A stretch of 64,000 nucleotides of DNA from UBA1381 sp964399965 (GTDB lineage Bacteria > Bacillota > Clostridia > UBA1381): NCBI GenBank assembly GCA_964399965.1, contig CAYNRX010000001.1:225523-289522 (forward strand). Reading direction: 5' to 3'. This document shows positions 52,975 to 62,092 of the stretch, piece after piece. Every line of letters starts with the position of its first letter. Within the stretch, counting starts at the first letter, position 1. The notes beneath the pieces were generated by a model. The model saw nothing but the letters and a program-made list of their open reading frames with translations, did not search any database and was not told the DNA's origin. The position numbers and the translations under genes are program-made.

Positions 52975-54459
52975 TCATCTCCATGGATTTTCTGTAGCAT
53001 ACCGCACGCCCTGCGGCTGATTATAGCCGATCTCCTCAACGGGCACGCCGATATACTTGAACACTTCATAAAGAGCCTTTGCATGATGGCCGAATGCAAC
53101 CGCGCCGTGGTGCGGATAGTTTTTCTCGATCAGCACATGACGATAAAAACGCCCCATCTCGGGAATTGCAAACACCCCTATGGAGCCGAACGAATGCGTC
53201 GCGACTGGCAGCACCTCACCGTTTGCGATATAGCCGCGCAGCTTGGCGTCTGCTGTGCTCTGCAATCTGAAAAAGGTGATATCCCCCGGTTTTATATCGC
53301 CCTCAAGAGTACCGTTCGTAACCTCTACCGGCAGGCTTCTGGCCATGATCTTTTGGTTTTTCATCGAACAGAACGATAGCTTCCCGGAGCAGGTATTTCC
53401 GCAGTGGAAGCCCATAAAGGTATCATGATGAGTATAATCGAATCTACCCTTGATCTCTTTATCGAACATATCCTTCGGCACGGAATTATTTATGTCAAGC
53501 AAAGTCACTGCGTCCTCCGATACGCATACGCCTATGTACTCGCTGAGTGCTCCGTAAATGTCGACCTCGCAGGATACCGGTATCCCGCGACCGGCAAGTC
53601 GGCTGTTTACATAACACGGAACAAATCCAAACTGTGTCTGGAATGCCGGCCAGCATTTACCGGCGATCGCCACATACTCCTTCGAGCCTTTGTGCTCTTC
53701 CACCCAATCGAGCAACGTCAGCTCATACTGGGCTAATTTTGAAAGGATCTCCGGTTTTTTGTTCCCTTCTCCAAGCTCCCGTTCCATATCGGCGACAACT
53801 GCCGGTATCCTTTCATCGTCTTTATGGTTATTAAAGCTCTCAAACAGGTCAAGCTCCGAATTTTCTTCAATTTCAACGCCCAATCTGTAAAGCTGGTAGA
53901 TCGGCGCGTTGCAGGCCAGAAAATTCAGCGGACGCGGACCGAATGAAATTATCTTCAAATTGCTCAAGCCAATTACCGCCCTTGCGACCGGTATGAACTC
54001 GTGTATCATATCGGCGCATTCTTCTGCATCTCCCACCGGATATTCCGGGATATATGCCCTTACGCCGCGCAGCTTAAGATTATAGCTGGCGTTTAGCATA
54101 CCGCAGTAAGCGTCACCGCGGTCGTCTGAAAGCACGCCGACATTTTCTTCAGCGGCGGCGACAAACATCTTCGGCCCTTCAAATTGCTGTGCAAGCATTG
54201 TTTCCGATATTTCCGGGCCGAAATTACCCAGATATACGCAAAGCGCATTGCAGCCCGCCGCTTTTATATCTTCCAAGGCCTGCTTCATATGTATTTCGCT
54301 TTCTACAATACAAACCGGACATTCATAAATATCACCGTCGCCGTATTTTTTTGCATAAGCCTTTACAAGAGCTTCCCGGCGGTTTACCGACAAACTTTCC
54401 GGAAAACAGTCGCGGCTCACGGCAACTATCCCGATCTTTACTTTTGGAATGTTGTTCAT
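52975..54459 (-). CDS. FucI/AraA-fold aldose isomerase
   Basis: 494 residues. KIGIVAVSRDCFPESLS at the N-terminus, CNALCVYLGNFGPEISETML (about 69-88), the metal-ligand motif CEVDIYGALSEY (about 304) and HDTFMGFHCGNTC (about 354) match the L-fucose/L-arabinose isomerase superfamily. It makes the ketose that XylB phosphorylates. No classical XylA is in the window, so it may take its place, or act on another aldose. Promoter and paired TGTCTT boxes lie at 54727-54781; a 215-bp hairpin repeat lies in its leader. Confidence 0.85.
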   Translation of the reverse strand: MNNIPKVKIGIVAVSRDCFPESLSVNRREALVKAYAKKYGDGDIYECPVCIVESEIHMKQALEDIKAAGCNALCVYLGNFGPEISETMLAQQFEGPKMFVAAAEENVGVLSDDRGDAYCGMLNASYNLKLRGVRAYIPEYPVGDAEECADMIHEFIPVARAVIGLSNLKIISFGPRPLNFLACNAPIYQLYRLGVEIEENSELDLFESFNNHKDDERIPAVVADMERELGEGNKKPEILSKLAQYELTLLDWVEEHKGSKEYVAIAGKCWPAFQTQFGFVPCYVNSRLAGRGIPVSCEVDIYGALSEYIGVCVSEDAVTLLDINNSVPKDMFDKEIKGRFDYTHHDTFMGFHCGNTCSGKLSFCSMKNQKIMARSLPVEVTNGTLEGDIKPGDITFFRLQSTADAKLRGYIANGEVLPVATHSFGSIGVFAIPEMGRFYRHVLIEKNYPHHGAVAFGHHAKALYEVFKYIGVPVEEIGYNQPQGVRYATENPWR

Positions 54460-54488
54460 TTTTAGATCCTCCTTGTAATTTTATTCTT

Positions 54489-54703
54489 AGATAATTGCAA
54501 AACGCGACAGCGTTTTACAATTATTCCCTTGTTCTGGGGAGCTCGAGGGTGAGACCCTCGAATCTCAATCAATTTTTGACGACATGCGCGTCAAAAATTG
54601 CGAAAATAAAAGTTTCCAGCGGTCTTTAGACCGCCAATCTAAGGAACTTTTATTTTCTTCCTTAACCAGAAATCAATTGCGAAAAAGTTTCGCAATTGAC
54701 TAA
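54489..54703. repeat. Modular hairpin repeat, full copy, in the isomerase leader
   Basis: Five hairpins in series: ATAATTGCAAAACGC with its complement (54491-54524, one mismatch); TCGAGGGT-GAG-ACCCTCGA (54543-54561); CAATTTTTGACG/CGTCAAAAATTG (54570-54600, perfect 12 bp); a long arm GAAAATAAAAGTT.. with ..AACTTTTATTTTC (54602-54657) that encloses GCGGTCT-TT-AGACCGC; and TCAATTGCGAAA-AAG-TTTCGCAATTGA (54673-54699, perfect 12 bp). It fills the leader between the -10 at 54727 and the ATG at 54459. No protein is encoded. Confidence 0.9.
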
Positions 54704-54726
54704 TTTTATTCTTATAATCTTATAGA

Positions 54727-54781
54727 ATTATACTATGAGGTCATGCTAAAATACAAGACAAATGCTTAAATCTTTAAGACA
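54727..54781 (-). promoter_or_regulatory. Promoter and AraC-type operator of the isomerase-xylB operon
   Basis: -10 TATAAT (54727-54732). Exactly 20 nt upstream is TTTGTCTTGT (54753-54762), and a second TGTCTT (54776-54781) lies 21 bp from the first. The same arrangement occurs at the GH120 promoter. The likely binder is the AraC-type regulator encoded between them. Confidence 0.7.
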
Positions 54782-54793
54782 TTTTTTTACCTA

Positions 54794-55582
54794 TCAATTA
54801 CTTTTACGGTAATCGCTCGGCGGCATACCTTCGCTTTGGGAAAAGATACGGTTAAACGTCCTTACCGTCTTAAAGCCGCTGTCATGGCATATATCCGTAA
54901 CGGCGCGATCCGTATTGGTAAGCAAATATTTTGCATAATCTATCCTGTACCCGTTTATCACCGCATTGATACCGCTGCCGATCTTTGAATTAAACATACG
55001 CGAAAGATAGCTGGCGTTCACTCCGAAATTTTTTGCGATATCAGTCAAGGATACATCCTCTTTAAAATTATCGGAGATATACTGTAATACCCTTGAGCAA
55101 AGATCGTCATGATGCGCCGGTACCTCCTCAAAAAATTCACACTGCTCAAAAAGCAGCGCAACGATCACATACAAAAGCCCTTTCTCTAAAGCCATGTTCC
55201 GTCCCCGTTCATTCCCCAGCTCATACCGCTCCTTCAGGATCGATGCGCAATATTCGGCCATCGGGATTTCGATATCCACAACAGGATTTTTTATTTTTTT
55301 TGAAAAATAGGAAGAAAGCTGAGGAATAAACGCCGGGTTTGCCACTATGGCAAGTCCCTTGGTGTTATTATCACATAACACATACGAGTGTTCTGTTTCC
55401 GGTTGAACAATAAGCCACGAATGCTCATTTAACTCATAGCTCTTTCTTTCACACGTCAGCTCCATACGCCCTTTTATACACAATACAAGCTCAAGATGGC
55501 GGTGCATATGCGAAAAAAACGAAAAGCCGTCATGTATGTTTACTATCATAAAATCATACTTATTATCTTCATAAAATATCAT
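54794..55582 (-). CDS. AraC family transcriptional regulator (xyloside regulon)
   Basis: 262 residues. Cupin sensor (SFFSHMHRHLELVLCIKGRMEL near 20-41; LIVQPETEHSYVL), C-terminal double helix-turn-helix (VSLTDIAKNFGVNASYLSRMF; VTDICHDSGFKTVRTFNRIF). ATG 55582 has AGGTG 5 nt upstream; the frame extends to 55627. Placed between the GH120 gene (divergent) and the isomerase-xylB genes (downstream), whose promoters share the same paired boxes. Confidence 0.92.
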   Translation of the reverse strand: MIFYEDNKYDFMIVNIHDGFSFFSHMHRHLELVLCIKGRMELTCERKSYELNEHSWLIVQPETEHSYVLCDNNTKGLAIVANPAFIPQLSSYFSKKIKNPVVDIEIPMAEYCASILKERYELGNERGRNMALEKGLLYVIVALLFEQCEFFEEVPAHHDDLCSRVLQYISDNFKEDVSLTDIAKNFGVNASYLSRMFNSKIGSGINAVINGYRIDYAKYLLTNTDRAVTDICHDSGFKTVRTFNRIFSQSEGMPPSDYRKSN

Positions 55583-55638
55583 AGTGCACCTGCTCTGTTT
55601 ATTGGGTTTTACTAAATTATACCACAAAGATAAAATAT

Positions 55639-55693
55639 TGTCTATATATTTTCACTTTTTGTCTTGTTTTTATGTTTGTATTCATGCTATACT
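55639..55693 (+). promoter_or_regulatory. Promoter and AraC-type operator of the GH120 gene
   Basis: -10 TATACT (55688-55693); TTTGTCTTGT (55658-55667) ends 20 nt before it; TGTCTA (55639-55644) lies 21 bp upstream of the inner TGTCTT. Spacing is the same as at 54727-54781. Confidence 0.7.
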
Positions 55694-55786
55694 ATCCACA
55701 GGAGGTAGTGATATAAAATTAAAAACAACAATTGCTCTACAACGGTGATATCTTAATAAATCCAATAGATCCGGGAGGTTATTATA

Positions 55787-57658
55787 ATGGAATATCATGT
55801 ATCAAAACAAGGAAACGACAAAAATGCCGGTACAGCAGAAGCGCCGTTTCTTACGATATCACGGGCGGCGGCCATCGCCGAGGAAGGCGACAGGGTTATC
55901 GTTCATAAAGGAGTGTACAGGGAATGCGTGCGCCCGGCAAACGGCTCAAGGACGATGGCGGGACGTATCATCTACGAAGCATCCCCCGGCGAGCACGCAG
56001 TGATAAAAGGTTCGGAATCTGTCGATAATTGGACAAACGAAAACGGTATAAATAAAGCCGTGATCCCCAACGAGATCTTTACCGACCGTAATCCCTACTC
56101 GACCGTCCTTGACGGCGACTGGTATATGTCGCCTTTAAACACCTTGCACACAGGCGCTGTATATATTGACGGCGAAATGCTCAGCGAGAAAACCTCACGC
56201 GAAGAAGTCCGCGCCGCAAAAATGTCCTGGTATGCCGAAGTAAATGACGATGAAACAATCATTTATGCAAATTTCGGGGATAAGGATCCGACTAATTCTC
56301 TTACAGAGATAAACGTGCGCTCCTCCTGCTTTATCCCGGAAAGGACCGGAATAAACTACATCACGGTACGCGGCTTTGAGATGGCGCACGCTGCTACACA
56401 ATGGTCGCCGCCTACTTCGGAACAAGAGGGTATGCTTTGCGTAAACTGGTCAAAGGGCTGGATAATCGAGGACAATATATTCCACGATGCGCGCTGCAGC
56501 GCCATATGCGTGGGCAAGGAACGGTCAACGGGACATAATCTTGCAACGCGCTATAACAGAAAACCGGGGTATCAAACTCAACTCGAATCTGTATTTGCGG
56601 CACGCCGCATCGGTTGGAGCAAAGAGCTTATCGGCAGCCATGTAATACGGAACAACACAATATATGACTGCGGTCAAAATGGTATCGTGGGACATCTTGG
56701 CGGCGCATTCAGTGAGATATACGGTAACCATATCTACAATATCGGGAACAAGCACGAATACTTCGGCTTTGAGATCGCAGGTATCAAGCTCCATGCGGCC
56801 ATAGATACATATATACATAACAACAACATCCATGACTGCACCCTCGGTACTTGGCTCGACTGGCAGGCGCAAGGGATCCGCATAAGCAGGAATATATATC
56901 ATAAAAACGAGACCGACCTTTTTATTGAGGTGTCTCACGGCCCGCACATAGCCGACAATAACATATTTGGTTCAAAGCATTCCTTGCTCAACGTTTCACA
57001 GGGCGGAGCATATGTGAATAACCTTTTTATGGGCGGCATAAAAAGGTATACTGCTTTAGACCGCTCAACTCCCTATCACCTTCCGCACTCTACCCAAATA
57101 ATGGGTACAGCTGTCGTATACGGAGGTGACGAGCGTTTCCTCAGGAATATATTTGTCGGCATATCAAGCGATGACAACGATGATTCCTGGATATCTGGCA
57201 CTGCGACATACAACGGTCATACCGCCTCCATTGAAGAATACATTGAAAAAGTGATAGAAAAAGGCAGAGGCGACGTCGGAGATTACATGGACATACCACA
57301 GCCGATATACGCCGATTCCAATTGCTCCTATTGGGGCGCAAAGAGCTTTGACGGCGAAAGCAGCAAGTATGAATCGGACTTCGACCCACACTTTGAAATA
57401 AGCGAAAACGACGGTGCCTTATACATCAAGTTTGATATGCAAAACACAGATGCATTGCTTTGCAACGGGCATATAAAAACAAGGGATCTTCCTATTCCCA
57501 GGATAAGCGAAGCACCGTATGAAAACGCCGATGGCACAGAGCTTGTTATCGACAGCGACTACTTCGGCAACAGCCGCGGGAGCTCCTCCGCCTGCGGGCC
57601 TTTTGCAGCTATTACCGCGGGTGCAAATAAATTCAAGATATGGGGACAAGATATCTAA
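55787..57658 (+). CDS. GH120 family beta-xylosidase
   Basis: 623 residues, beta-helix, no signal peptide. Strong match to Thermoanaerobacterium-type XylC: MEYHVSKQGNDKNAGT at the start, YITVRGFEMAHAATQW, NWSKGWIIEDNIFHDA and NNTIYDCGQNGIVGHLGG. The catalytic pair is Asp 358 in WLDWQAQG and Glu 381 in FIEVSHGP; their 23-residue spacing equals that of the characterised enzyme's pair as I recall it (382/405). It would remove xylose from xylo-oligomers in the cytoplasm. GGGAGG ribosome site. Confidence 0.92.
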   Translation: MEYHVSKQGNDKNAGTAEAPFLTISRAAAIAEEGDRVIVHKGVYRECVRPANGSRTMAGRIIYEASPGEHAVIKGSESVDNWTNENGINKAVIPNEIFTDRNPYSTVLDGDWYMSPLNTLHTGAVYIDGEMLSEKTSREEVRAAKMSWYAEVNDDETIIYANFGDKDPTNSLTEINVRSSCFIPERTGINYITVRGFEMAHAATQWSPPTSEQEGMLCVNWSKGWIIEDNIFHDARCSAICVGKERSTGHNLATRYNRKPGYQTQLESVFAARRIGWSKELIGSHVIRNNTIYDCGQNGIVGHLGGAFSEIYGNHIYNIGNKHEYFGFEIAGIKLHAAIDTYIHNNNIHDCTLGTWLDWQAQGIRISRNIYHKNETDLFIEVSHGPHIADNNIFGSKHSLLNVSQGGAYVNNLFMGGIKRYTALDRSTPYHLPHSTQIMGTAVVYGGDERFLRNIFVGISSDDNDDSWISGTATYNGHTASIEEYIEKVIEKGRGDVGDYMDIPQPIYADSNCSYWGAKSFDGESSKYESDFDPHFEISENDGALYIKFDMQNTDALLCNGHIKTRDLPIPRISEAPYENADGTELVIDSDYFGNSRGSSSACGPFAAITAGANKFKIWGQDI

Positions 57659-57720
57659 AGCTGCCGCTAATATCTGAGTATGATTTTGCAGCCAATACAA
57701 CAAGATAAAGATAACAAAAA

Positions 57721-57765
57721 AACAGTATGCCATACCCCGAAATAGGGATATGGTATACTGTTTTT
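57721..57765. terminator. Bidirectional terminator between the GH120 and nucleotidase genes
   Basis: A 16-bp stem with two wobble positions (57721-57738 with 57744-57760) flanked by A-run and T-run, between convergent genes. Confidence 0.85.
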
Positions 57766-57806
57766 ACTATCCGCCTATCGGCGGACCGTGCATATTTCAT
57801 TTATGA

Positions 57807-60218
57807 TCAAGCTGCGTCAAATCTCATCAGCATTGCCGCCACCTGGCTTCTTACAGCCCCGCTCTGGGGCGAGATCTCTGTCGCGCTGATACCGTTGATA
57901 AGCCCGGTGCCATTTGCCCAGGACATAGCGTCAACGGCGTACTCGCTTATCGAAGCGGCGTCAGCAAATACCGAAAGGTCACCTCTGGCAGAGGTATCCA
58001 TACCCTTAGCAGATGCGTAGCGATAAAGTATAGCTGCCATCTGCTCTCTTGTTATAATATCATCGGGAGCAAAGGTGTTTTCGTCATAGCCCTCAACGAT
58101 ACCGTTGGCGCTTGCCCAAGCTATAGCCGGAGCATAATATTGATCGGCCGCCACATCAGCAAAGGCCGCAGCCTCAGCCGCCGGAGAGCCTTCCATTCTG
58201 TAAAGCACCGTTACCAGCATTCCGCGTGTCGTTGTCATATCCGGCGCAAACTGCGTATCGATAATGCCGTTCATGATACCGTTTTCATAAACGTACTTGA
58301 CCGCACTGTAGAACCAGTCTGATGAATTTACATCATTAAACGGAGTCTCGTTCACCGGAACCGCTGTCGGGGATGGCGTAGGCGTCATTATCGGAGTGCC
58401 CGGGCCTACGGAAACCGTACCCGAACCGTTTCCCTGATTGTCGCTAACGTCTCCTGTCCCTTCTGTACCGGAACCGGGAGCAGCCGGCGTTTCCTCGGGC
58501 TTTGCTGTCGGAGAAGCCGTGGGCGTTGCGCTGGGTGAAGCCGTCGGCGTTGCTGTCGGCTCAGCCGGAGCCTCTTCATAAAGCGTTATACGGCCCTCAC
58601 CGTAAGGATCGCTGTAGATGGAATCGGCTGATACTACGCCGTCAAGATAATCGGTCATGTAATTGATAAGTACCTGGTTATCGATAGACATTGACTCTGC
58701 AAGGATTTTGCAGTCCTTGAACATATTAAAACCGTCCCCGCAGCTGATAAGCATATAGTTATGACCGGCCAGCGTGTATGTAGCTTCGGGATCAATGTCC
58801 TCGCCGCCTACCTTGACATTCTTTACTCTTCTTCCGCCTTCGCCTACCGAAGCGAATGCGCCGTATTCATCCTCTATACAGGGAGAATCTATATAGGTAT
58901 GCACCTCATAAGAAAGACCCGATACCTGCTGGAAACCGCCTATCTCCTCGACCGGCGTTCCTCTTGAACCCCATTCCAACGCGTCAATTATCTGCTGACC
59001 TGTCACCTCGGCCAGGACAAGCTCGTTACCGAAGGGATGTACAGCCACAATATCGCCGAAGGTAACGTCTCCCGCTTCAATGTCCGCTCTGATACCGCCT
59101 CCGTTTACAAAGGCGATATCCGCCCCGGCAACTGCACGGTAAGCATCGGCGCAGAAATCTCCGAGATTTGTCTCCTGCGTCCTGATGAGCCTTTCACCGC
59201 TCTCAGGATCGACAGTCGTCAGCGTGACCTCTGACTTTGCTACGACTTCGTTTTGAGTTTCCTCAAACCGGGAGGTTATCTCGTTAATAAAGGCTGTCGT
59301 ATCGGGATCGGCCGCCGGGCTTTCCTCGGTTATGGGGATAAGCTCGGTCGATATCGTGCCGTCCTCGGCTATCGATACCTTACCGACATTAGCCAGCTTA
59401 GTGCCGGTCTGAACCGTGGGAACGTCCTCGCCGTCCTCATTCTTGGCCGTAGTGCTGAAGTCAGTGTGTGAATGTCCGTCTATAAATACATCAATACCTG
59501 TAGTATTGGCAATTACCTCATTAGACATCCACGGGCTTGAGGACGCATCTACACCCAGGTGGCCTACTGCTACCACATAATCTGCTCCGGCAGCTCTAGC
59601 CTCATCCACCGTATTCTGAACGGTCGTGTACAAAAGCTCCCCTGTTTCGTCTTGGGCAAAGCTGTATATCCAATTGCCCTCCTCGTCCTGGAAGTATGCA
59701 GGATTAGTCTTTGTGATCGTCTCCGGCGTGCTTATACCGACAACGGCCACATCGGTACCGTTTACGTTATATATCTTGTAAGCATCAAGCACCGTTTCTC
59801 CGTCTGCATCGAAGAAGTTACAGGATAGATAATCCGCTTCCGAGAGCTTCGGCGTCTCCTCGGAGCCTTTGGCTATCTCCAAGAATCTATCCATACCGTA
59901 ATCAAACTCATGATTTCCCGGAACGGCTGCATCGTAGCCCATATAATTCATTATTTCCACCATATAGCCGCCATCGGAGAGCGTGCCCACCAAACCGCCC
60001 TGAATATTGTCGCCTGCATCAATAAGCAGATCGTTATCCTTTACTATCGTTGCCACCTTGTCATACAGCTGATACTCACAGTGGACGTCGTTTGTAAAAT
60101 AGATGTCGATACTGTTATCCGCTGTTTCCTCGGCGAATACTGCCAAAGACGGCACGCCGCCCGCAAAAGCCGCAGCAGCCGTCAAAACGGATATCAGCCG
60201 TTTTTTGATGTTGTGCAT
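57807..60218 (-). CDS. SLH-anchored bifunctional metallophosphatase/5'-nucleotidase
   Basis: 803 residues. Signal peptide 1-29. Metallophosphoesterase domain: IYFTNDVHCEYQ (about 38), LIDAGDNIQGG, VPGNHEFDYGMDRF. C-terminal nucleotidase domain: NLGDFCADAYRAVAGADIAFVNGGGIRADI. Then a TPTASPSATPTASP linker (about 530-590) and three SLH repeats (FNDVNSSDWFYSAV; FADVAADQYYAPAI; VFADAASISEYAVDAM), which tether it to the cell wall. It would hydrolyse external nucleotides and sugar nucleotides. AAGGAGG ribosome site. Confidence 0.95.
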   Translation of the reverse strand: MHNIKKRLISVLTAAAAFAGGVPSLAVFAEETADNSIDIYFTNDVHCEYQLYDKVATIVKDNDLLIDAGDNIQGGLVGTLSDGGYMVEIMNYMGYDAAVPGNHEFDYGMDRFLEIAKGSEETPKLSEADYLSCNFFDADGETVLDAYKIYNVNGTDVAVVGISTPETITKTNPAYFQDEEGNWIYSFAQDETGELLYTTVQNTVDEARAAGADYVVAVGHLGVDASSSPWMSNEVIANTTGIDVFIDGHSHTDFSTTAKNEDGEDVPTVQTGTKLANVGKVSIAEDGTISTELIPITEESPAADPDTTAFINEITSRFEETQNEVVAKSEVTLTTVDPESGERLIRTQETNLGDFCADAYRAVAGADIAFVNGGGIRADIEAGDVTFGDIVAVHPFGNELVLAEVTGQQIIDALEWGSRGTPVEEIGGFQQVSGLSYEVHTYIDSPCIEDEYGAFASVGEGGRRVKNVKVGGEDIDPEATYTLAGHNYMLISCGDGFNMFKDCKILAESMSIDNQVLINYMTDYLDGVVSADSIYSDPYGEGRITLYEEAPAEPTATPTASPSATPTASPTAKPEETPAAPGSGTEGTGDVSDNQGNGSGTVSVGPGTPIMTPTPSPTAVPVNETPFNDVNSSDWFYSAVKYVYENGIMNGIIDTQFAPDMTTTRGMLVTVLYRMEGSPAAEAAAFADVAADQYYAPAIAWASANGIVEGYDENTFAPDDIITREQMAAILYRYASAKGMDTSARGDLSVFADAASISEYAVDAMSWANGTGLINGISATEISPQSGAVRSQVAAMLMRFDAA

Positions 60219-60246
60219 AAAAGTACCTCCTTGATATTGGGGAAAT

Positions 60247-60284
60247 AGTCAATTGCAAAATATTGATATTTTTTGCAATTGACT
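60247..60284. repeat. Modular hairpin repeat, single-hairpin copy, in the nucleotidase leader
   Basis: AGTCAATTGCAAAA (60247-60260) pairs perfectly with TTTTGCAATTGACT (60271-60284), loop 10 nt. Only the end module of the family is present, 28 nt upstream of the start codon at 60218. A possible -10 (TATACT) lies upstream near 60320 on the minus strand. Confidence 0.75.
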
Positions 60285-60533
60285 ACTTTGGGAAAAAATC
60301 AAATTTTCCATAAAAAGTATACTGCCTTTCTTCAAATATTTACATCCGCCAAAGGTTAAATTTGTGTAAGGCCTGCGTAAAAAGACCACAAATTTTTATC
60401 ATAAAACAACGCGTTTGGGACATAATATTATCACCGCACAAAATGCATTTGCAGAAAAACAAAGCGTCACAGCCTTTTGTGTTCTTTGTTTTGCTTCAAA
60501 GCAGGCGGCAAATAATTTTTGGAGGAATGAACC

Positions 60534-60707
60534 ATGGAACAAAACTGCAAAGCTAACGAAGCTATCAAATGTACTGTAACACAGTGCGCTCACCACTGCT
60601 CTTCAAAGGACTATTGCTCTTTAAACAGCATTCAGGTCGGTACTCATGAGACAAATCCCACTCAGGTACAGTGCACCGATTGCAATTCTTTCGTTTTAAA
60701 ACACTAA
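60534..60707 (+). CDS. DUF1540 small cysteine-rich protein
   Basis: 57 residues with a GGAGG site before the ATG. Cys pattern IKCTVTQCAHHCSSKDYCSL (residues 11-30) and QCTDCNSF near the end, which match the DUF1540 family of small, possibly metal-binding proteins found in spore formers. Function unknown. The Cys spacing and codon use make it a real gene despite its length. Confidence 0.9.
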   Translation: MEQNCKANEAIKCTVTQCAHHCSSKDYCSLNSIQVGTHETNPTQVQCTDCNSFVLKH

Positions 60708-60730
60708 AAAGCATATAACAAAACGATACG

Positions 60731-60760
60731 GGCCGCCCCACAAATCGGGGCGGTCTTGTT
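60731..60760. terminator. Terminator between the DUF1540 and GH27 genes
   Basis: GGCCGCCCC (60731-60739) pairs with GGGGCGGTC (60747-60755), then TTGTTTTATTTT on the plus strand. Convergent genes; it may serve both. Confidence 0.85.
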
Positions 60761-62020
60761 TTATTTTGTATCCAGCCGGTAAAGACGAACTCCGTGCGGC
60801 TCTACCTCTGACAATATCTCACCGTTTTCTATCCTTGCCGCTTCACCGCTCCAAAGCTCTCTGCCCTTGGCTCTTGTCTCAATACCCAAAAAAGAAAGCG
60901 GCGCCGCCGACATGAGATGATCCTCACCGACATTGAACTGGGCAATATAGAAAACGCCCTCCTCGCCATTTGCCGCCCAGACTATCTCGTCCCCTTTGCG
61001 GTACACCTCCCTGCCGGAATGCGAGTACCGACAGATATCTATGACCTCCGCGTTCTGCATGAGCGAAAGCGTAAACTCGTCGTTATACGTCATATCGCCG
61101 CCGAACATCAGCGGCGAACGAAACATACACCAAAGCGACATCAATGTTCTTTGTTCATCAGCCGTGAAATTTGTCATGCGCTCTCCGCCGTGAGAACGTA
61201 TGCCTATCCTCCCCAGCGGGAGCATATCGCAGTCCGGCCAGGATCCCGGCCTTACATAGGGGAACCAGGATCGGCAGTAGTCAAACATTTTCCTGAGCTG
61301 TTCCCAGCCATCCCAGAAATCATCGGTCATACGCCACATATCAGCGTTTTTTGCCAAATGCTCCGCCTCATCAAGCGGCGCCTCGCCCGGGGATAATGAA
61401 AGTACGATATCTCGTCCGGTCTTGCTGATAGCCTTTCGTATGGCCTCGATCTCTGCTTTATGATACGGCCGCGCTATATCGTCCACCTTTAAGAAATCAA
61501 CGCCCCAGCCGGCATACAGGGAAATTATCGAATCATAATACTCCTGGGCGCCTTCGCGCGTCATATCGATGCCGCACATGTCTCCGTTCCAGCTGCATAC
61601 GCTGCCTATATCGGCAATATAAGCGGCTGTTTTATCGCTCCCTAATATTTTCGTATTCTCCCGCACCGCCTGTTTGGGTATACCGCGCAGGATATGTATG
61701 CCGAATTTCAGCCCCAGGCCGTGAACAAACTCCGCCAAAGGCCCGAAGCCCTTGCCGCCGGCCGCTGAAGGAAATCTGTTTTCCGCCGGCATAAGCCGCG
61801 AATACTCGTCCATCACCAATTCTGCCCCCGGGCGGTAATCGGCACTTTGCGCCAGCGGTTCAAACCACTGGATGTCAACTACTATATATTCCCAGCCGAA
61901 CTGTTTCAGATTATCCGCCATATAGCGGGCATTTTTCTTTACTTCCTCCTCGCGAACGCTGGCACCATAGCAGTCCCAGCTGTTCCATCCCATGGGAGGA
62001 CATTGCCTGCTTGCTTTCAT
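60761..62020 (-). CDS. GH27 family alpha-galactosidase-like hydrolase
   Basis: 419 residues, no signal peptide. PPMGWNSWDCYG at the start, YIVVDIQWFEP, nucleophile Asp in DFLKVDDIARPY (about 170) and an acid-type WRMTDDFWDGW. It may be an alpha-galactosidase or a beta-L-arabinopyranosidase; GH27 covers both. No rhodanese domain here, unlike the paralogue at 19567. ATG 62020 has AAGGGGA upstream; an in-frame GTG at 62038 is an alternative. Confidence 0.9.
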   Translation of the reverse strand: MKASRQCPPMGWNSWDCYGASVREEEVKKNARYMADNLKQFGWEYIVVDIQWFEPLAQSADYRPGAELVMDEYSRLMPAENRFPSAAGGKGFGPLAEFVHGLGLKFGIHILRGIPKQAVRENTKILGSDKTAAYIADIGSVCSWNGDMCGIDMTREGAQEYYDSIISLYAGWGVDFLKVDDIARPYHKAEIEAIRKAISKTGRDIVLSLSPGEAPLDEAEHLAKNADMWRMTDDFWDGWEQLRKMFDYCRSWFPYVRPGSWPDCDMLPLGRIGIRSHGGERMTNFTADEQRTLMSLWCMFRSPLMFGGDMTYNDEFTLSLMQNAEVIDICRYSHSGREVYRKGDEIVWAANGEEGVFYIAQFNVGEDHLMSAAPLSFLGIETRAKGRELWSGEAARIENGEILSEVEPHGVRLYRLDTK

Positions 62021-62092
62021 TTTAACGTCCCCTTTCACTGGTTCTCTTTATTCTATCATATTTATCATAAAATGTAAAAAAGGAATTGGATT

